A DNA stretch of 30,609 bases from Botryllus schlosseri (Eukaryota > Chordata > Ascidiacea > Stolidobranchia > Styelidae), in contig ATSW01004526.1 of assembly GCA_000444245.1 (NCBI GenBank), positions 1-30,609 on the forward strand, read 5' to 3'. Below the pieces are notes generated by a model that made no database searches, was not told where the DNA came from, and saw only the letters and a list, made by a program, of their open reading frames with translations. The stretch's first letter is position 1; each line of letters starts with the position of its first letter. Made by a program: the position numbers and the translations under genes. Below are positions 10,211-20,973 of the stretch, in pieces.

Positions 10211-10901
10211 ATGTTATTTCGACTAGACAAACTAAAAGTCTTGATCATATTGTGGGTCGCATTTTGCTGCAGGTATACGGCTCCAGAGATAGAAGACGCC
10301 TTGGCTATCTTCGAGAAACTAAGTCTCGCCCGCAACGTCGGAATCGCGGTATCTCAGGACACCACAGAGCCGTTCAGACACGTTAGCGTTGCTTTGCTCC
10401 TAGATGGAAAAATTTCGTACATCATAAGCAGGAGAATACAAAATAAGTCGTTATACTTAGCGGTAGCGTTGTTCGGCTCCAAAGCTATGACCACCATCGA
10501 GAAAGTTACTACGGAAAAAGCGAGACGGCTGCGATTAACGCTCGTTTGGGAAACAACGAATATCACCCGCATGGCTTAAAATCAAAACGATATTAAATGA
10601 TGGAGCGACACGCTTCGTAATTTGGACCACGAACTGTCGGGATCACGTGATAACGACTATGACGAAAGCGATGGCCAACGAGTCGTGGGAGTTTATTTCG
10701 AAGGAACAATTCTTGCTCTTCTTCGTGGACTTGCATGTCAAAGATCAGTTGAGGTGTGTGATCATCTTCACTGCATCACTCCTACTAATGTACTTGGGTT
10801 TATGTTACGATTCCGCATGTCAACAAGCAGCTGACTTTGTTTACTTCGAGAAGAAATGCGTAACGCGGGAATGCATAACTATTTTCGATCTACACATTTG
10901 A
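10211..10901 (+). pseudogene. Copy A of a putative membrane-anchored permuted papain-fold family (frameshifted)
   Basis: The first part (ATG at 10211, G at -3) codes for 122 residues. It has a hydrophobic N-terminal segment (about residues 9-20, VLIILWVAFCC), RYTAPE, EPFRHVSVA with His57, YIISRR and an NIT sequon, then a stop at about 10577. The rest of the family pattern continues in another frame from about 10565 to 10901: RFVIWTTNCRDHV with the conserved Cys and His, NESWEFISKE, FFVDLH, RCVIIFTASLLLMYLGL and a private Cys-rich tail. Against copies B and C the break fits a 2-base loss around the NIT codons. There is one frameshift in an otherwise well-kept sequence, so it is a young pseudogene, a sequence error, or a gene with an unusual junction. 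Function is unknown; see copy B for the fold argument. Confidence 0.72.
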
Positions 10902-12360
10902 AAATAATGTGCAAGGTTTTGAAACGCGAACACAATCATACAGTTTATCGCAGGCTAATCTCTTGCAAAAATCGTATTCAAGTATGAATGTGATCACTTT
11001 ACCTGACAAAATTTAAGATTTAATATTTATTAGATTAGGCATTTGAACGAACTATATTTTGAATGTGCCATAGTCTTGCATATAATTTTACCGATATAAT
11101 GGATATATGCCAAATGGAAATAGGAGTCATTCATATCTGTGCATTTGCAATCATATCATACAATAAATTATCTCCACACTCCAACAGTACATTTTGAATA
11201 TTGGGTTCATATTGTTGGGTTACTACATATTTTGAAGTAGTTTTCAGCTTGAAGTTGAGGGCAGATGTATAGGGTTATATATATATTCCTGTCTGGGGAT
11301 CGGGTTAGAGTGAGATCACATNCNNNNNCCCCTTCCCCAGTGGATGAATTAGCTTGACGTCTAATAAAGTCGTATAGTATATTTATGTTCCATTATCCTA
11401 AAGCAGCCTTATAATATCCGGTATAATGAGGGGCTCTTGGAGACCCAAGATATGTGACGTCACAGCTGATTAAATAATGGCAACAACATACTTTATTACT
11501 GGGGTACATATGGACCCCTATTGAAACATGAACGTCATCATAGGGATTTAACGAAGCTCAAGGGTTTCTATCCAGATTTTGGAGGATGTAGTTGTGAAAC
11601 CATTACATATTTGAACTACACAGTTACATTCTATTGTGATAATACGATCTGTAAAACTGCTATGTTCCTCAATTACGGTACGCATTCGCCATTGCTCCCT
11701 GAAATTTTTCCGATCGCGTACCACAGTACCGGCATTTATTAGTTTTCGCATAACTATAATGCCATAGCACCCATGAATAGCAAGAACACCAAGACAATTT
11801 CATGTGGTAATGGTAAAAGCAACTGTTTCTTCTGCACAAAGGCTGTCTTTCCATAGTGTAACATTACTCACATCGGGGATCGTAACCGGGCTCCAAACTC
11901 CTAAGATGATTTAAAATTAATGCCCGACAAGGCCTTGCGGATGCGTGTCACTTAAAAAGCTCCTTCTTCTCGCGTACAACCAATAAGTTAACGCAATTTG
12001 CGAACCCCTGATGTCCACAGTGACCACAGTAACAACCTTACAGAAAAAGTAGTGTTTCAAATTAGCATTAATTCATTGATTAAGCCTACTTGCTACCACG
12101 TTGTATTGGTTTACACCTCTAATTCTGACTGGTCACCGCCATTGGGGTGGATATATCGGTTGAAGTACTATTATGTATTGTACGGTACTGAAAAGGGAAT
12201 AAATATTCCAATTTGTTCGTACATTAGTGTCTTCTATAGTGTTTAAATCGGTGGACACCATCTCAAAGGGGGCCGCGGGCCACTTTTCTAATTCCGTAGA
12301 GGCCGTGGGCCTTACGTCACAGTATAGCGCTGTGCTCTCTAACTTTTCCAACGATCATTG
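10902..12360. other. No gene seen; contains an assembly gap
   Basis: Mostly AT-rich. AATAAA at 11162 could serve copy A as a distant polyadenylation signal. A TGACGTCA site lies at 11455-11462. GGCCGCGGGCC near 12272 resembles hAT subterminal sequence but has no tip. Frames of 60-80 codons at 11521-12409 overlap on both strands and have no motif. Confidence 0.4.
11322..11328. other. Undetermined bases (N)
   Basis: One N, a C, then five Ns. CTGGGGAT before and CCCCAG after the gap could pair, so the gap may sit in a small hairpin that was hard to sequence. Confidence 0.9.
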
Positions 12361-12369
12361 TTACCATCG

Positions 12370-14166
12370 GGGTTGTAACCAAAGTCACAGGGTTCCGAGT
12401 CTCAAGTAAATCTCACNACTTCAGTTTTGACTTGAGTCAAGTCAAGTAATTTTGAATTCACCACCGAGTCAAGTTCGAGTCCGAGTCATAGTGTTTATTA
12501 CTCGAATTCGAGTCCAAGTCATTGTGCTGACTGTTCAGTTCCGAGTTAANATCATCTGAAACCAGTGGTGGTCATTAACGAAGTACTTCCATTTTTTCGA
12601 CNCAAGTAGTTTTCCTCTACTTCTGGTACTTATTCAAGTAGATCTTTTTTTCGCTACTTCCACTTCTACTTCGTAATATGTTGTGAGCTACTTACTTACT
12701 TTTACCTATGTTCAGTTTGTCAAGTAGAAGTAGTTTAATCCCCCAATAAGAAAAATAGCCTAAAAAATTCGGGGCTGTTTTCACTAAGTACCAACATTTA
12801 TTTTTCATAAAAGTCATACAATACCCAGAATTTTCTCTGCGCTTCGCGCACAGAAGATATGCACTGACAAATATGTTTTACTGACAGTATCGATGAATAT
12901 AATTTATACACCGGATTGGTTCCGTTCACACCGCATGGTCGCCTATACCTAATATTTCATCACAGTAAGTATGACCCGGCGTAAAGTTCGAAACTATCGT
13001 TTCGCAATCTTGCAATACCCTATATACCTAGCAGCCCATGACGTATCCCAATCTGGAAAAGTGGACTTTGACTTTTCTAAACGTTAGACCTGTTTTAGCA
13101 TATCACCGTTGAAACTTTCTGGACAAAAGTCAGGAAATATATTTTCCGCTTTTTAGAAGTAGTATTTGTATTTTTATTTCAATTACGAGTATTTTACTTT
13201 GCGTTCTAATTATAGTTTCAGTTCTTTTGTCTGGAAAACATACATGTTGAAGTATAAAAGCAAGTGTAGTAATGCCTTAGATTTTCCGAAAATAAAGCTA
13301 TACACTATATGGCATTTTTACGATCCACCATATTTTCAATTAACGTATACTTATCGCACAAAGTGTTAATGCCGGATTCGACACAACTTTTCCGTATTGC
13401 TCTTCGACTGAACTAGGGGCCTTATAATATAGGGGAGGGCCCCATGCCATGATATTCTCTAAAACGGGGTGTTCGAGTAAACAAAGAATTAGTATCGCAT
13501 TTCCATGTCAATGGTATCATTTTTATCCCAGGATGTGGACGACTGCTTATTCTGTAAAAACTTTACACCTCCTGGGATGCATCAATATGAATCCGTCTCT
13601 CTACACCTTTCGCATAGCTCCATTTGCAGCTTTTGACAGTACGTGCGAACGTATTAAGATCGTTTTCACAACTACTTACTTACTTGAGTAGATTTAAAGT
13701 CGGTCAATTCTACTTCTACTTCAAGTAGTTTCAAATTGCTTATGAATGAAGTACTTCTACTCGTACTTGGTTGATTTTTTTCGTCGCTACTTCTACTTCT
13801 ACTTGATTTGCTTTCTTGACTACTTTGACCAACTCTGTCTGAAACCCCTTTTTTACAGCTCTGCTCGTTAATAGCGAATGCTTCGCATTAATATTGTTCT
13901 CATTTTCTCACTTTACAACAGTTTCAGGTAGCATTTTCAAGTACCAGTACTGTTAGACGAAATAATAATAGTGTGAAAACTTTACTATTCTTTGAAATTA
14001 CAAGGAAATGCCTGTCATCGTAGACCCAGTCTAGAGTCATATGACTTGGTCCAAGTCATGTGCAACGACTCGAGTACCATAGCTAAGTCAATACACAAAT
14101 TGACTAGAGTCGAGTCTAGTCAATTTTCGTTTTTAAGAAAATGACTCGGGTCAAGTCGAGTCATCA
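12370..14166 (+). mobile_element. GAGTC-rich repeat element, split by a nested insertion
   Basis: It begins with GGGGTTGTAACCAAAGTCAC and is dense in CAAGTC, GAGTCGAGTC and GACTCGAGTC motifs, which reappear at 14030-14166. The same sequence, including ATTTTGAATTCACCACCGAG, occurs reverse-complemented at 23513-23699 with the end GGTTGTAACCAAGTCACAAGG. The copy here is interrupted at 12563-13837 by another transposon; removing that insert and one target copy leaves about 510 bases. The right end is approximate. The dense inverted short motifs suggest a non-autonomous DNA element. Confidence 0.68.
12563..13837 (+). mobile_element. Nested hAT-like element, 1275 bp, perfect 8-bp target duplication
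   Basis: The ends are CAGTGGTGGTCA and, inverted, CAGAGTTGGTCA (10 of 12 identical). The flanking 8 bases TCTGAAAC are identical at 12555-12562 and 13838-13845. Both subterminal zones are packed with AAGTAG/CTACTT motifs (CTACTTCTACTT and similar). The interior has no transposase. The perfect duplication shows it is a young insertion into the older GAGTC-rich element. Confidence 0.9.
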
Positions 14167-14169
14167 AAA

Positions 14170-15565
14170 AAAAACGATTACCACAAAAGAAGTAGAAATA
14201 CTAATACAACAAATATATCAAGATTATCACTTTCATTTTATTTTGAACTATGAGCTGCTCCCGATACCTAACAACGCTTTTCAGAGACTAAGGAATCGAT
14301 ATTGGGGCTAGCAAGAGATGGTCAGACCAAAGACTCGAAAACTGGTATCCATCGCTATCCTGATAGGCGCTCGGCATCCACGGATAGCATGGAGAAGAGA
14401 AAAAGCGGGGGTGCTGACTAGATGACCTTACGGTCGTATCACATTTTCGTCGTCAAAAGCATCTCGTTGGTGCAGACGAAACCGAATACCACCATTCTCT
14501 CTTTCTCTTGATCTTTTGGGGACGCCCTAAGCCCTTATCGAAGCGTTTCTGTCTTACAGTGTCCGGGACTGGCCCATTTCGCGTCGACGCAATATGCCCA
14601 TGTGTATCATTTCAGCTGATTCTTCCTCGATGGAATGCTGTTGCCATCGCCTAGTCAGAAATAGCGACGTTGGGAAGAGGAGAAGAGATTATTTTGAAAC
14701 TACACCACCATACAACAACAACAATATTTAGAAACTGAAATCAATTTCATAATTTCAAAACGCCATACCTAATGTTCTTCCGAAAATCAAATCAGATCGC
14801 GGGCAGCAAAATATGACTGGGCCGAGTGTCGGTGATCCTTATGGTTGAAATCATGTGCAACATATTGATTGCTGTGCTGATAGGAGGAATGAGCAGATGA
14901 CCCCCTTCAGACCAAAATGCATCATTCGCGTTGACTAGTTTAGTAGTCGCAAAAAGAGATGACCTTTCGGTGTTCGGAAAATTTCATGGAATTATTTCGA
15001 TCATCGCTCAACCATATTCCACTTGGATTCGTGTACTTCAATCGTTGTGCCCGACCCTGATCACACCATGTCCGTATGCTCTCGTAGGTATAAAGTCTGT
15101 AAAGATACTGGGCCAACGAACCATTTACAAAAGATACTAAAAGCTTACCAAACTGCGCGTGGAACGTTTTGTGACGATTGGGTAATCAATATATACCGCT
15201 GCCCGCATTGTATTTACCGACAATAAAATCGTAAACGTATATTTCCATTGGCATAATTATTATTATTAAAAGAAACAAAACGAAAGTTCATTTAAATTCC
15301 CGAAATATCTCGGATTTCGCATGTAGGACTTACCGTTATATATTAGGAGTCACAGCACAGCAGCTGTCGCCATTGTGTTATTGTTTGTACTACGTCTTCG
15401 GTACGTAACCACCTATTGTCACAATACTCGGCCAGGGGTATCCAGTGTTTCGGTGGCCTTCTCACGCAAACTTTAACGTCGTAGTGGTGCAATCCCGTGA
15501 TTGTTTTGATATAGCCACGTATAATAATCCATAGATATATCAATGCGTCAACTCTCGTTATAGAT
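14170..15565. other. No gene seen
   Basis: I find no supported coding frame or repeat ends. GATGACCTT(T/A)CGGT occurs twice (near 14422 and 14959), the only internal repetition noticed. The frames of 61-69 codons at 14931-15226 are unsupported. Confidence 0.4.
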
Positions 15566-15740
15566 CAGTGGTTCAAACCAATCACAGGCGTCCACTGAGC
15601 CCGTCTCAGGGGATCGGCGGAGGTGAAGACACACACCCAACACATAGAGCAGAAGTCAGACTGACTAGCTGTAAATATTCATTGTAATGTTTTTGATTTG
15701 TGTGAAAATATTCTTTTAATGGTTGTAGTTTCCTTTTAAG
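15566..15740 (+). mobile_element. 5' end fragment of a hAT-like element
   Basis: Begins CAGTGGTTCAAACCA, close to the CAGTGGTTCTCAACC hAT tip. No inverted partner was found. The fragment is followed directly by another hAT-like left end at 15741. Confidence 0.4.
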
Positions 15741-17432
15741 CAGGGGTGGGCAATTATTTTTCTCCGTGGGCCGAGTCAGAAATTTTAGAATATACAGCGT
15801 AATGGTTTTATTTCTAAATTAGGAGCAGTGAATTACATGAATTGGTGCTCAGGGGATGTGTTGATATTGGGGAATGACAAAGTAACGGTTAATTACCAAA
15901 AAAATATTTTTTTGGCGTCATATTTTGAAACAATGTTAAACATAATATTATTTCAAAGTCTCTTTAAACCCATATCAGCGTTTTTCTATCAATACATTTA
16001 AATTTATTTTGAATGGCCGAAACAACCTGTCGTCGTTATCCCCCCAAACGTTGGTCTTGGGCCCACATAGAGTTTTAAACTAAGCTCCTGGGGCCTTCGC
16101 CACCAGAGCAGCCCCCATCGAGATGCACGATGCACGAGATGTCTTGTATACACTAATTGGTAACGTTTATGCCCTAATCGCGCGAATCGCGGACTTTTTT
16201 CATGATTCATGATTCAATCGGTCAATAATATTGGTAATTGCATATATATTGCTGTACTTTTTAACCTCTCTAAGCCCACATAGTGGCCTACTCAGCGTTA
16301 CCGCTAGAGCTGAGTGAGGTACTGTCTTGGAAATATTCGGGAGGGCCCGTTGGTATAATTACATCGTTGCATGTTGGTATTTCGTGACCTCCCGTTTGCT
16401 ATTCGAAAAGATATTGAAATCGCCAAAGCGTACCAAACTAAAAAGACGCACCCGATTCCCGATTGGTATTTCTTCAATGGCAAATATTGCCCATGGACAA
16501 TCGGACTCCGTGGTTTTCGGTCAACATAAGGGCAGTTCTTTTTCGGCCTAGGTTTTCTCGATGTCGAGCTTTCTTCCCTTTATTTAGGTAATTTGATCAT
16601 CAGTTGCAATTGCAGTGCCTTCTCGGAATCCCGTGCTGACCTAAAGTTCATTTATCTTGGTGCGTCGTGGCGCGGTAAAGGCTAACGCCCAAATGCCGAA
16701 TTCTAAAAACCATTGATCTCTAAATCGCGCGGAGCGGAAAAGAATTTGAATGAAGTTGCATAGATTTTCAAAAAAATACCCTGTAATTTATGTTCATTCA
16801 CGAAATAATTTTAGGCGCCCGTCGAGCTCGCCACCCAATTGGGCGGTTCGGGGTACGGGAGTTACGGCACCGAGGATAATATAAAGCTTATTGTCTTGGT
16901 AGCTGGTTTTCGAGACGTGTACACTGTGAGCTTGCCGAAATGGCCTCGTTGTTTAGCCAAGGTTGCAGTTATTAACCATCTTTGAATTTCAACTTTCGGC
17001 TTTCTTTTTTTTACATCCTTTATGGGTGGTGATATATTAATAAAAATGATGAGCACTGATTTCCTTATTTTATGAAATGTGGATTTGGAAACACATCACG
17101 TAACTATTTGAAACACAGACCGTTTAATGCGTAATGTGACAATGGCAACGAAGAAGGTTTGGTGACTTCTTGTGACTTTAATTGTAACGGCATAATTTGC
17201 TACATTGACTTTACTTTGAATCTGGATTAGGCATGTGAGGTACGTATAGGCTGCGTGATCACGGTATGTTCATGAACAGGCTTGATAGTAAACGAATTTC
17301 CGGTTCATTTTATACTTCCTATGGTTTTAGTCCACGCAGCAACATTAAAAAGTAGGTTTTATATTTTAAATTTCAAGCAAGCTTTGACGGGCCGCACTGA
17401 ATCGTTCCGTGAGCCCACTTTGCCCAGTTCTC
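15741..17432 (+). mobile_element. hAT-like element or composite, about 1.7 kb
   Basis: The left end is CAGGGGTGGGCAATTATT with GTGGGCCGAG inside. At the right, GACGGGCCGCAC and TTTGCCCAGTTCTC give an inverted end matching the left (GAGAACTGGGCAA against CAGGGGTGGGCAA). The flanking 8 bases differ (CTTTTAAG and CGGGTTGG), so the two ends may belong to one decayed copy or to two copies. No open frame inside encodes a recognisable transposase; the longest is 74 codons. Confidence 0.5.
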
Positions 17433-18108
17433 CGGGTTGGCACTAACCATCTACTTAAGAAGGGTACTGTATTACTTTCTGTTTCCACACCAAGCAAATA
17501 ACGATGACGGAGGTCTATCATTACATTAATCACCACCGCAATTTCAAGTGAAACTCTATACGAAAGTCGCTTTAAACCGGTGTTCCATGGAACATTAGAT
17601 AAAGGTACCCTAACCCGACCTCAAGGATTTCCTGGAAGTCAAAGCATACACGAAATTTAGAAATGTTATTTGTGTTGGTCTTTCCCGTCATATGTTACCG
17701 GTAGTTATGCCCGATTAGTAATCCAATTGCAACTGTTGTGGAGTGTCACATCGCGTGAAGTAGCGTATGCTGGAGAGGTTTGGGGTTCGGTATCAAGACC
17801 CCCGTCTTCTGAAATGCAATTCTATCTCCAATAATATAGCTCATTTTTAATTAGGCAGTTTTTACTACGCAAGTAGTTGCGTTTCACTCGAACAATACGA
17901 TGGGACTTTCTAATGGGCAGCCTTGCCTTTCTGAGCGGGTATCTGAAATGCAATAGCAGAAATCACAATGATATCCATTTTATTCTTTCAACACTGTGTT
18001 GAAGCACAGTTAATTAAGTGCACCGTAACCGAAGGCTTGCAAATTAGCTTAAGTATTTCCAGGTCAGTGAAGGTTAGAAACCGTACCTAGAATCAAGAAA
18101 CGTTTCGG
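17433..18108. other. No gene seen
   Basis: Spacer without supported coding sequence. GGTTCGGTATC near 17787 resembles a Pol III B box but has no A box at the right distance. Confidence 0.4.
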
Positions 18109-18321
18109 CTATGCTAGGTTCATCTGAGTTGTGTATTCGGGTTTCCTTCTAGCTGTCGCCATGACACAGAGAGTGATCGAAAATTTAAATTCGGAGAATT
18201 TTGATGAGGGGTTACCATTACTGTAAAATACGTCCACAATGTAGAACACGACCACGAACGTGAGCAGAGCATTCACTCCCGCCATAAAATCCCCGATAAA
18301 AGAATATTTTCCTGTCATATG
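18109..18321 (-). CDS. Possible exon or small membrane-type frame, unrecognised
   Basis: The minus-strand frame is open from 18369 to a stop at 18109. The only internal Met comparable to a start is near 18321 (HGHMTGKYSFIG). It contains a strongly hydrophobic stretch (ALLTFVVVFYIVDVFY, about 16 residues) and a basic tail (ATARRKPEY). It could be an exon, since TGACAG before GAAAAT resembles an acceptor, or a chance frame. It lies on the same strand as, and 230 bases downstream of, the frame at 18599-18922. No family was recognised. Confidence 0.22.
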   Translation of the reverse strand, partial: HMTGKYSFIGDFMAGVNALLTFVVVFYIVDVFYSNGNPSSKFSEFKFSITLCVMATARRKPEYTTQMNLA

Positions 18322-18598
18322 CCCATGAAAACCATCAATTGACGTCGTGTGATACCCCAGAATAATCACACTAATATATAATAATATAAAATTGGTAATA
18401 CACCAGTTCTGACTCGGTCGTCAGAGAGGATCCATGATATTGCGGATCACAAACTTGGAAATTGCGACAACGGAATTTCTTGATCGGATTTTAAACTCAA
18501 CTGCGTCTGCACTTGTGTCTTTGTACTAGTTAATCATCACCAACCTCACGGATATTATTGTTAGGAATTGCATTTAAGTTCACAGCAGTCACGCCAAA

Positions 18599-18922
18599 TC
18601 AGTAGAGCAAAGCAGGTCTTCTGTCCCAGTAACGGCCGAACTCGCGGCGAATGACGCTAAAATCTATCACTCTCAAAGGCCGAGTGACGTGAGTGTGCTG
18701 CGTAGTGAAAATTCCACAGGCAATGTCGACCGCATTAAACATCCAATAAAAGAGTAGGTATTGACGCAGAAACTCAAGTAGATTGTGACATACGTTGTAG
18801 TTTGAATTCTTTTTGAGGAATGGGAAGTACCCTTTTTCTGTCCCACAAAGAGAACCTATAGGCAGAAGGTATTTTATTAGGGTGATATTCGTTGAATTTT
18901 CCAAACCCGCTATGATGGACAT
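18599..18922 (-). CDS. Possible small gene or exon, 107 codons, divergent to copy B
   Basis: An ATG-initiated frame reads away from copy B, whose ATG lies 45 bases beyond its start. The protein has two sequons near the start (NST, NIT), a Cys-containing middle, and a hydrophobic amphipathic stretch FLRQYLLFYWMFNAVDIACGIF (split here: FLRQYLLFYW then MFNAVDIACGIF). The composition looks more protein-like than most frames in this window. The frame stays open a further 23 codons upstream of the ATG, overlapping the copy B start on the other strand. I recognise no family. It may be a partner gene sharing a promoter with copy B, an exon, or noise. Confidence 0.28.
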   Translation of the reverse strand: MSIIAGLENSTNITLIKYLLPIGSLCGTEKGYFPFLKKNSNYNVCHNLLEFLRQYLLFYWMFNAVDIACGIFTTQHTHVTRPLRVIDFSVIRREFGRYWDRRPALLY

Positions 18923-18967
18923 AAAATCAAGATTGATGTCATGCCAAATCCATAATGTACATTTGCA

Positions 18968-19915
18968 ATGGTAAAGGGAACAGCAGAATTAGGCGGACAA
19001 TACACACCGCAGTCGCATTGGCTGGCTATAATCCTACTTTACCTCGTGATGGATTCCAGATACACCGCTCCGAAAACAATGACTAAGCAAGAGGTACTGC
19101 ATCAGATCAGCCAATCGAAAGCAGTTGGAATCGCAGTCTCAATAGACCACATGAAAGAACCGTTCCGACATGCCAGCATCGCGGTGGTGTTGAACGGGCG
19201 TGCAGCATACATTATAAGCAGGAGGATAACGGACAAGTCTTCATACTTTGTCGTTGCTCTAATAGGCTCGGAGGCTGTCACTACGATTGAGAAGGTTTCA
19301 AGTGAAAAGGCTAAACAACTGAGATTAATACCGGTCTGGAAGACCAGTAACGTAACTGACGCGCAGGGCAAGCTCAAATCCGTCCTAGAAGACGAAGAGA
19401 AGCGCTTCACAATATGGACTAAAAATTGCCGACACCACGTCAACACCAGTTTGGTGAGAGTATTAAAGGAAGAAACGTGGGTCAATATCTCAATAGATGA
19501 ATTGTCGACTATTTTCGAAGATTTGCATCGCCAAGACCAATGGCGCTGCTATGTTATCTTTGTACCGTTCTTCAGACTGTATTTGTCGCTTTTTCACTGT
19601 TCGGTATTGGCATTGATTGGTGACATCACATGTACGTTTACCGTTATAAGTAGAGATCGTCTTGAGGAATTTTCGGGATCTATGCCTGTTGAATTGCGGA
19701 GACTGTGTTTGGACCTATTCAACATCTGGTGGCGCATATCAACGGAAACAATGCAATGCAACTTAGGTAGTTTAATGGGACTTACTTGGTCCGCAAGATT
19801 ATGGACTTCTGGTAAGTTAGCGCAACCTACATTTTGTCTTCAGAATAATGGTCGTACTAAAGTTAGTGATTATTGTATCACGCCGTTTTCAGCTGATATA
19901 TTTCGGTTACTGTGA
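18968..19915 (+). CDS. Copy B: putative membrane-anchored permuted papain-fold protein, 315 aa
   Basis: Longest frame in the window. The start ATG has G at -3 and G at +4. The N-terminal hydrophobic segment (about residues 17-28, HWLAIILLYLVM) ends in RYTAPK. The core then reads EPFRHASIAVVL (His68), YIISRR, VALIG..AVTTIEKV, a WKTSNVTD sequon, RFTIWTKNCRHHV (Cys154), ETWVNIS, DLHRQDQWRC and a hydrophobic YVIFVPFFRLYLSLFHC stretch (about 204-220). About 65 percent of the roughly 150 core residues are identical to copy C, and nearly all differences are conservative. A His in an HxSI strand followed 86 residues later by NCxxHV matches the His-then-Cys order of PPPDE/DeSI and LRAT/PLAAT folds; the second LRAT His is not evident, so PPPDE-like is the closer analogy. 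Beyond about residue 225 the sequence is private, and a GTAAGT donor at 19812 suggests the last 34 codons may be intron. Confidence 0.82.
   Translation: MVKGTAELGGQYTPQSHWLAIILLYLVMDSRYTAPKTMTKQEVLHQISQSKAVGIAVSIDHMKEPFRHASIAVVLNGRAAYIISRRITDKSSYFVVALIGSEAVTTIEKVSSEKAKQLRLIPVWKTSNVTDAQGKLKSVLEDEEKRFTIWTKNCRHHVNTSLVRVLKEETWVNISIDELSTIFEDLHRQDQWRCYVIFVPFFRLYLSLFHCSVLALIGDITCTFTVISRDRLEEFSGSMPVELRRLCLDLFNIWWRISTETMQCNLGSLMGLTWSARLWTSGKLAQPTFCLQNNGRTKVSDYCITPFSADIFRLL
19812..19817 (+). promoter_or_regulatory. Candidate 5' splice site in copy B
   Basis: TCTG|GTAAGTT is a near-perfect donor, placed just after ARLWTSG. Copy C also ends shortly after IWTSGG, so the family exon may stop here in both. 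Downstream sequence to 19915 is open but has no conservation. Confidence 0.4.
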
Positions 19916-20600
19916 AAAGCAGAATGCCAAAACTATTCCTTTTTGTTCAAAAACTTTGCGTAATTTGATCATACCAGATCCTACTTCGTATTCGCATATT
20001 TGCCTACACTTTGTCGCTATTGACCAAGTCATTAAAAGTACGAACAATATCATCAATTATAAAGTGCATGTCCACATGTGGAGAATTCATCACAACTATA
20101 TTTTTGTGCGTTTAATAAATGTCCGAGAGGACACATCGACTGTTCTGTTGGTATTTTATAATATGTCACTCCCCGAGTGAGATGGTGAGGTGAGATGAGA
20201 TGTGTAAATTGTTTTCTTGAATGATACCGTCACACTGACGAGGATATGGCGAGAACGTTCGATATTGGCTGCGAATTGTTTTGAAATGGTGTTCGAACTG
20301 TAATACCATGTGTCAAGACGTACGTCGAATGCTTATCAGGGTCGGTAACATTGAGCGTACAAATAGTTCTTCGCACCCCGTCATATAAACCCAACCGAAA
20401 GAGACTCTGGTGCATCCCTAAATGACGACCAAAACACTTCGAGGATCATTTCACTTATGCTAAAGTAATAAGCATGATCCGGTGCGACATATTATATATG
20501 AAAACGGTGGAAACGCAGGTAAAGTAACAGCACAATATCGAAGTTCCCAAAATTAGGGTTCAGTGTGGCGGTTGTTGTCGGCGATAACACATGATAGGTA
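19916..20600. other. Downstream of copy B; no separate gene seen
   Basis: AATAAA at 20114 could be a polyadenylation signal for copy B. Frames of 110 codons (19848-20180) and 61 codons (20230-20415, minus) show no motif. The first overlaps the end of copy B. Confidence 0.35.
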
Positions 20601-20606
20601 TGTAGT

Positions 20607-20973
20607 AGTGCGGAGCGGATCGAAAAATTCTCTGGTCCGACTCCAATCCTGTTTTTCAATTCTCAAGTCTGGCTCCGATCCGGCTCCGGCTAAAATTGAA
20701 AAAAAGTCCGACCGGATATCCCATCCAGCTGCGGTCCATGCTCAGCCCTATACGGTACTGTGGCTCTGTGAATTTATAAATATGGCTCGTCTATTTTCGC
20801 ACTGGCTTGGCGGTTACTTGCGTGTGGTTGGTTGGTTGGTCGGTAGTTATTTCGTTACAAAAGTCATGCTTATCAATATAGATTCTAGCCGGATTCGCTG
20901 ACTGATCCGGCTCCGACCAAAATTGCAAAATCCGGTCAGATATCCAATCCGGCCCCGGTCCATGCTCCGCATT
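20607..20973 (+). mobile_element. Small inverted-repeat element, about 365 bp
   Basis: The left end is TAGTGCGGAGCGGATCG; the right end reverse-complements to TAATGCGGAGCATGGACCG. Both arms carry CCGGCTCCG, (C/T)CAAAATTG and CCGG(A/T)..GATATCC(A/C)ATCC blocks. The left arm spans about 20607-20760 and the right about 20885-20973. Tip and size suit a hAT-type MITE. No convincing target duplication. Confidence 0.6.

Noticed and set aside
12840-13400. Transposase remnant inside the 12563-13837 element
   Set aside because: Frames there are short (67-80 codons), AT-driven and show no hAT dimerisation or catalytic motif. The element looks non-autonomous.
17770-17810. Pol III promoter (GGTTCGGTATC)
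   Set aside because: No A box at the right distance and no tRNA-like folding.
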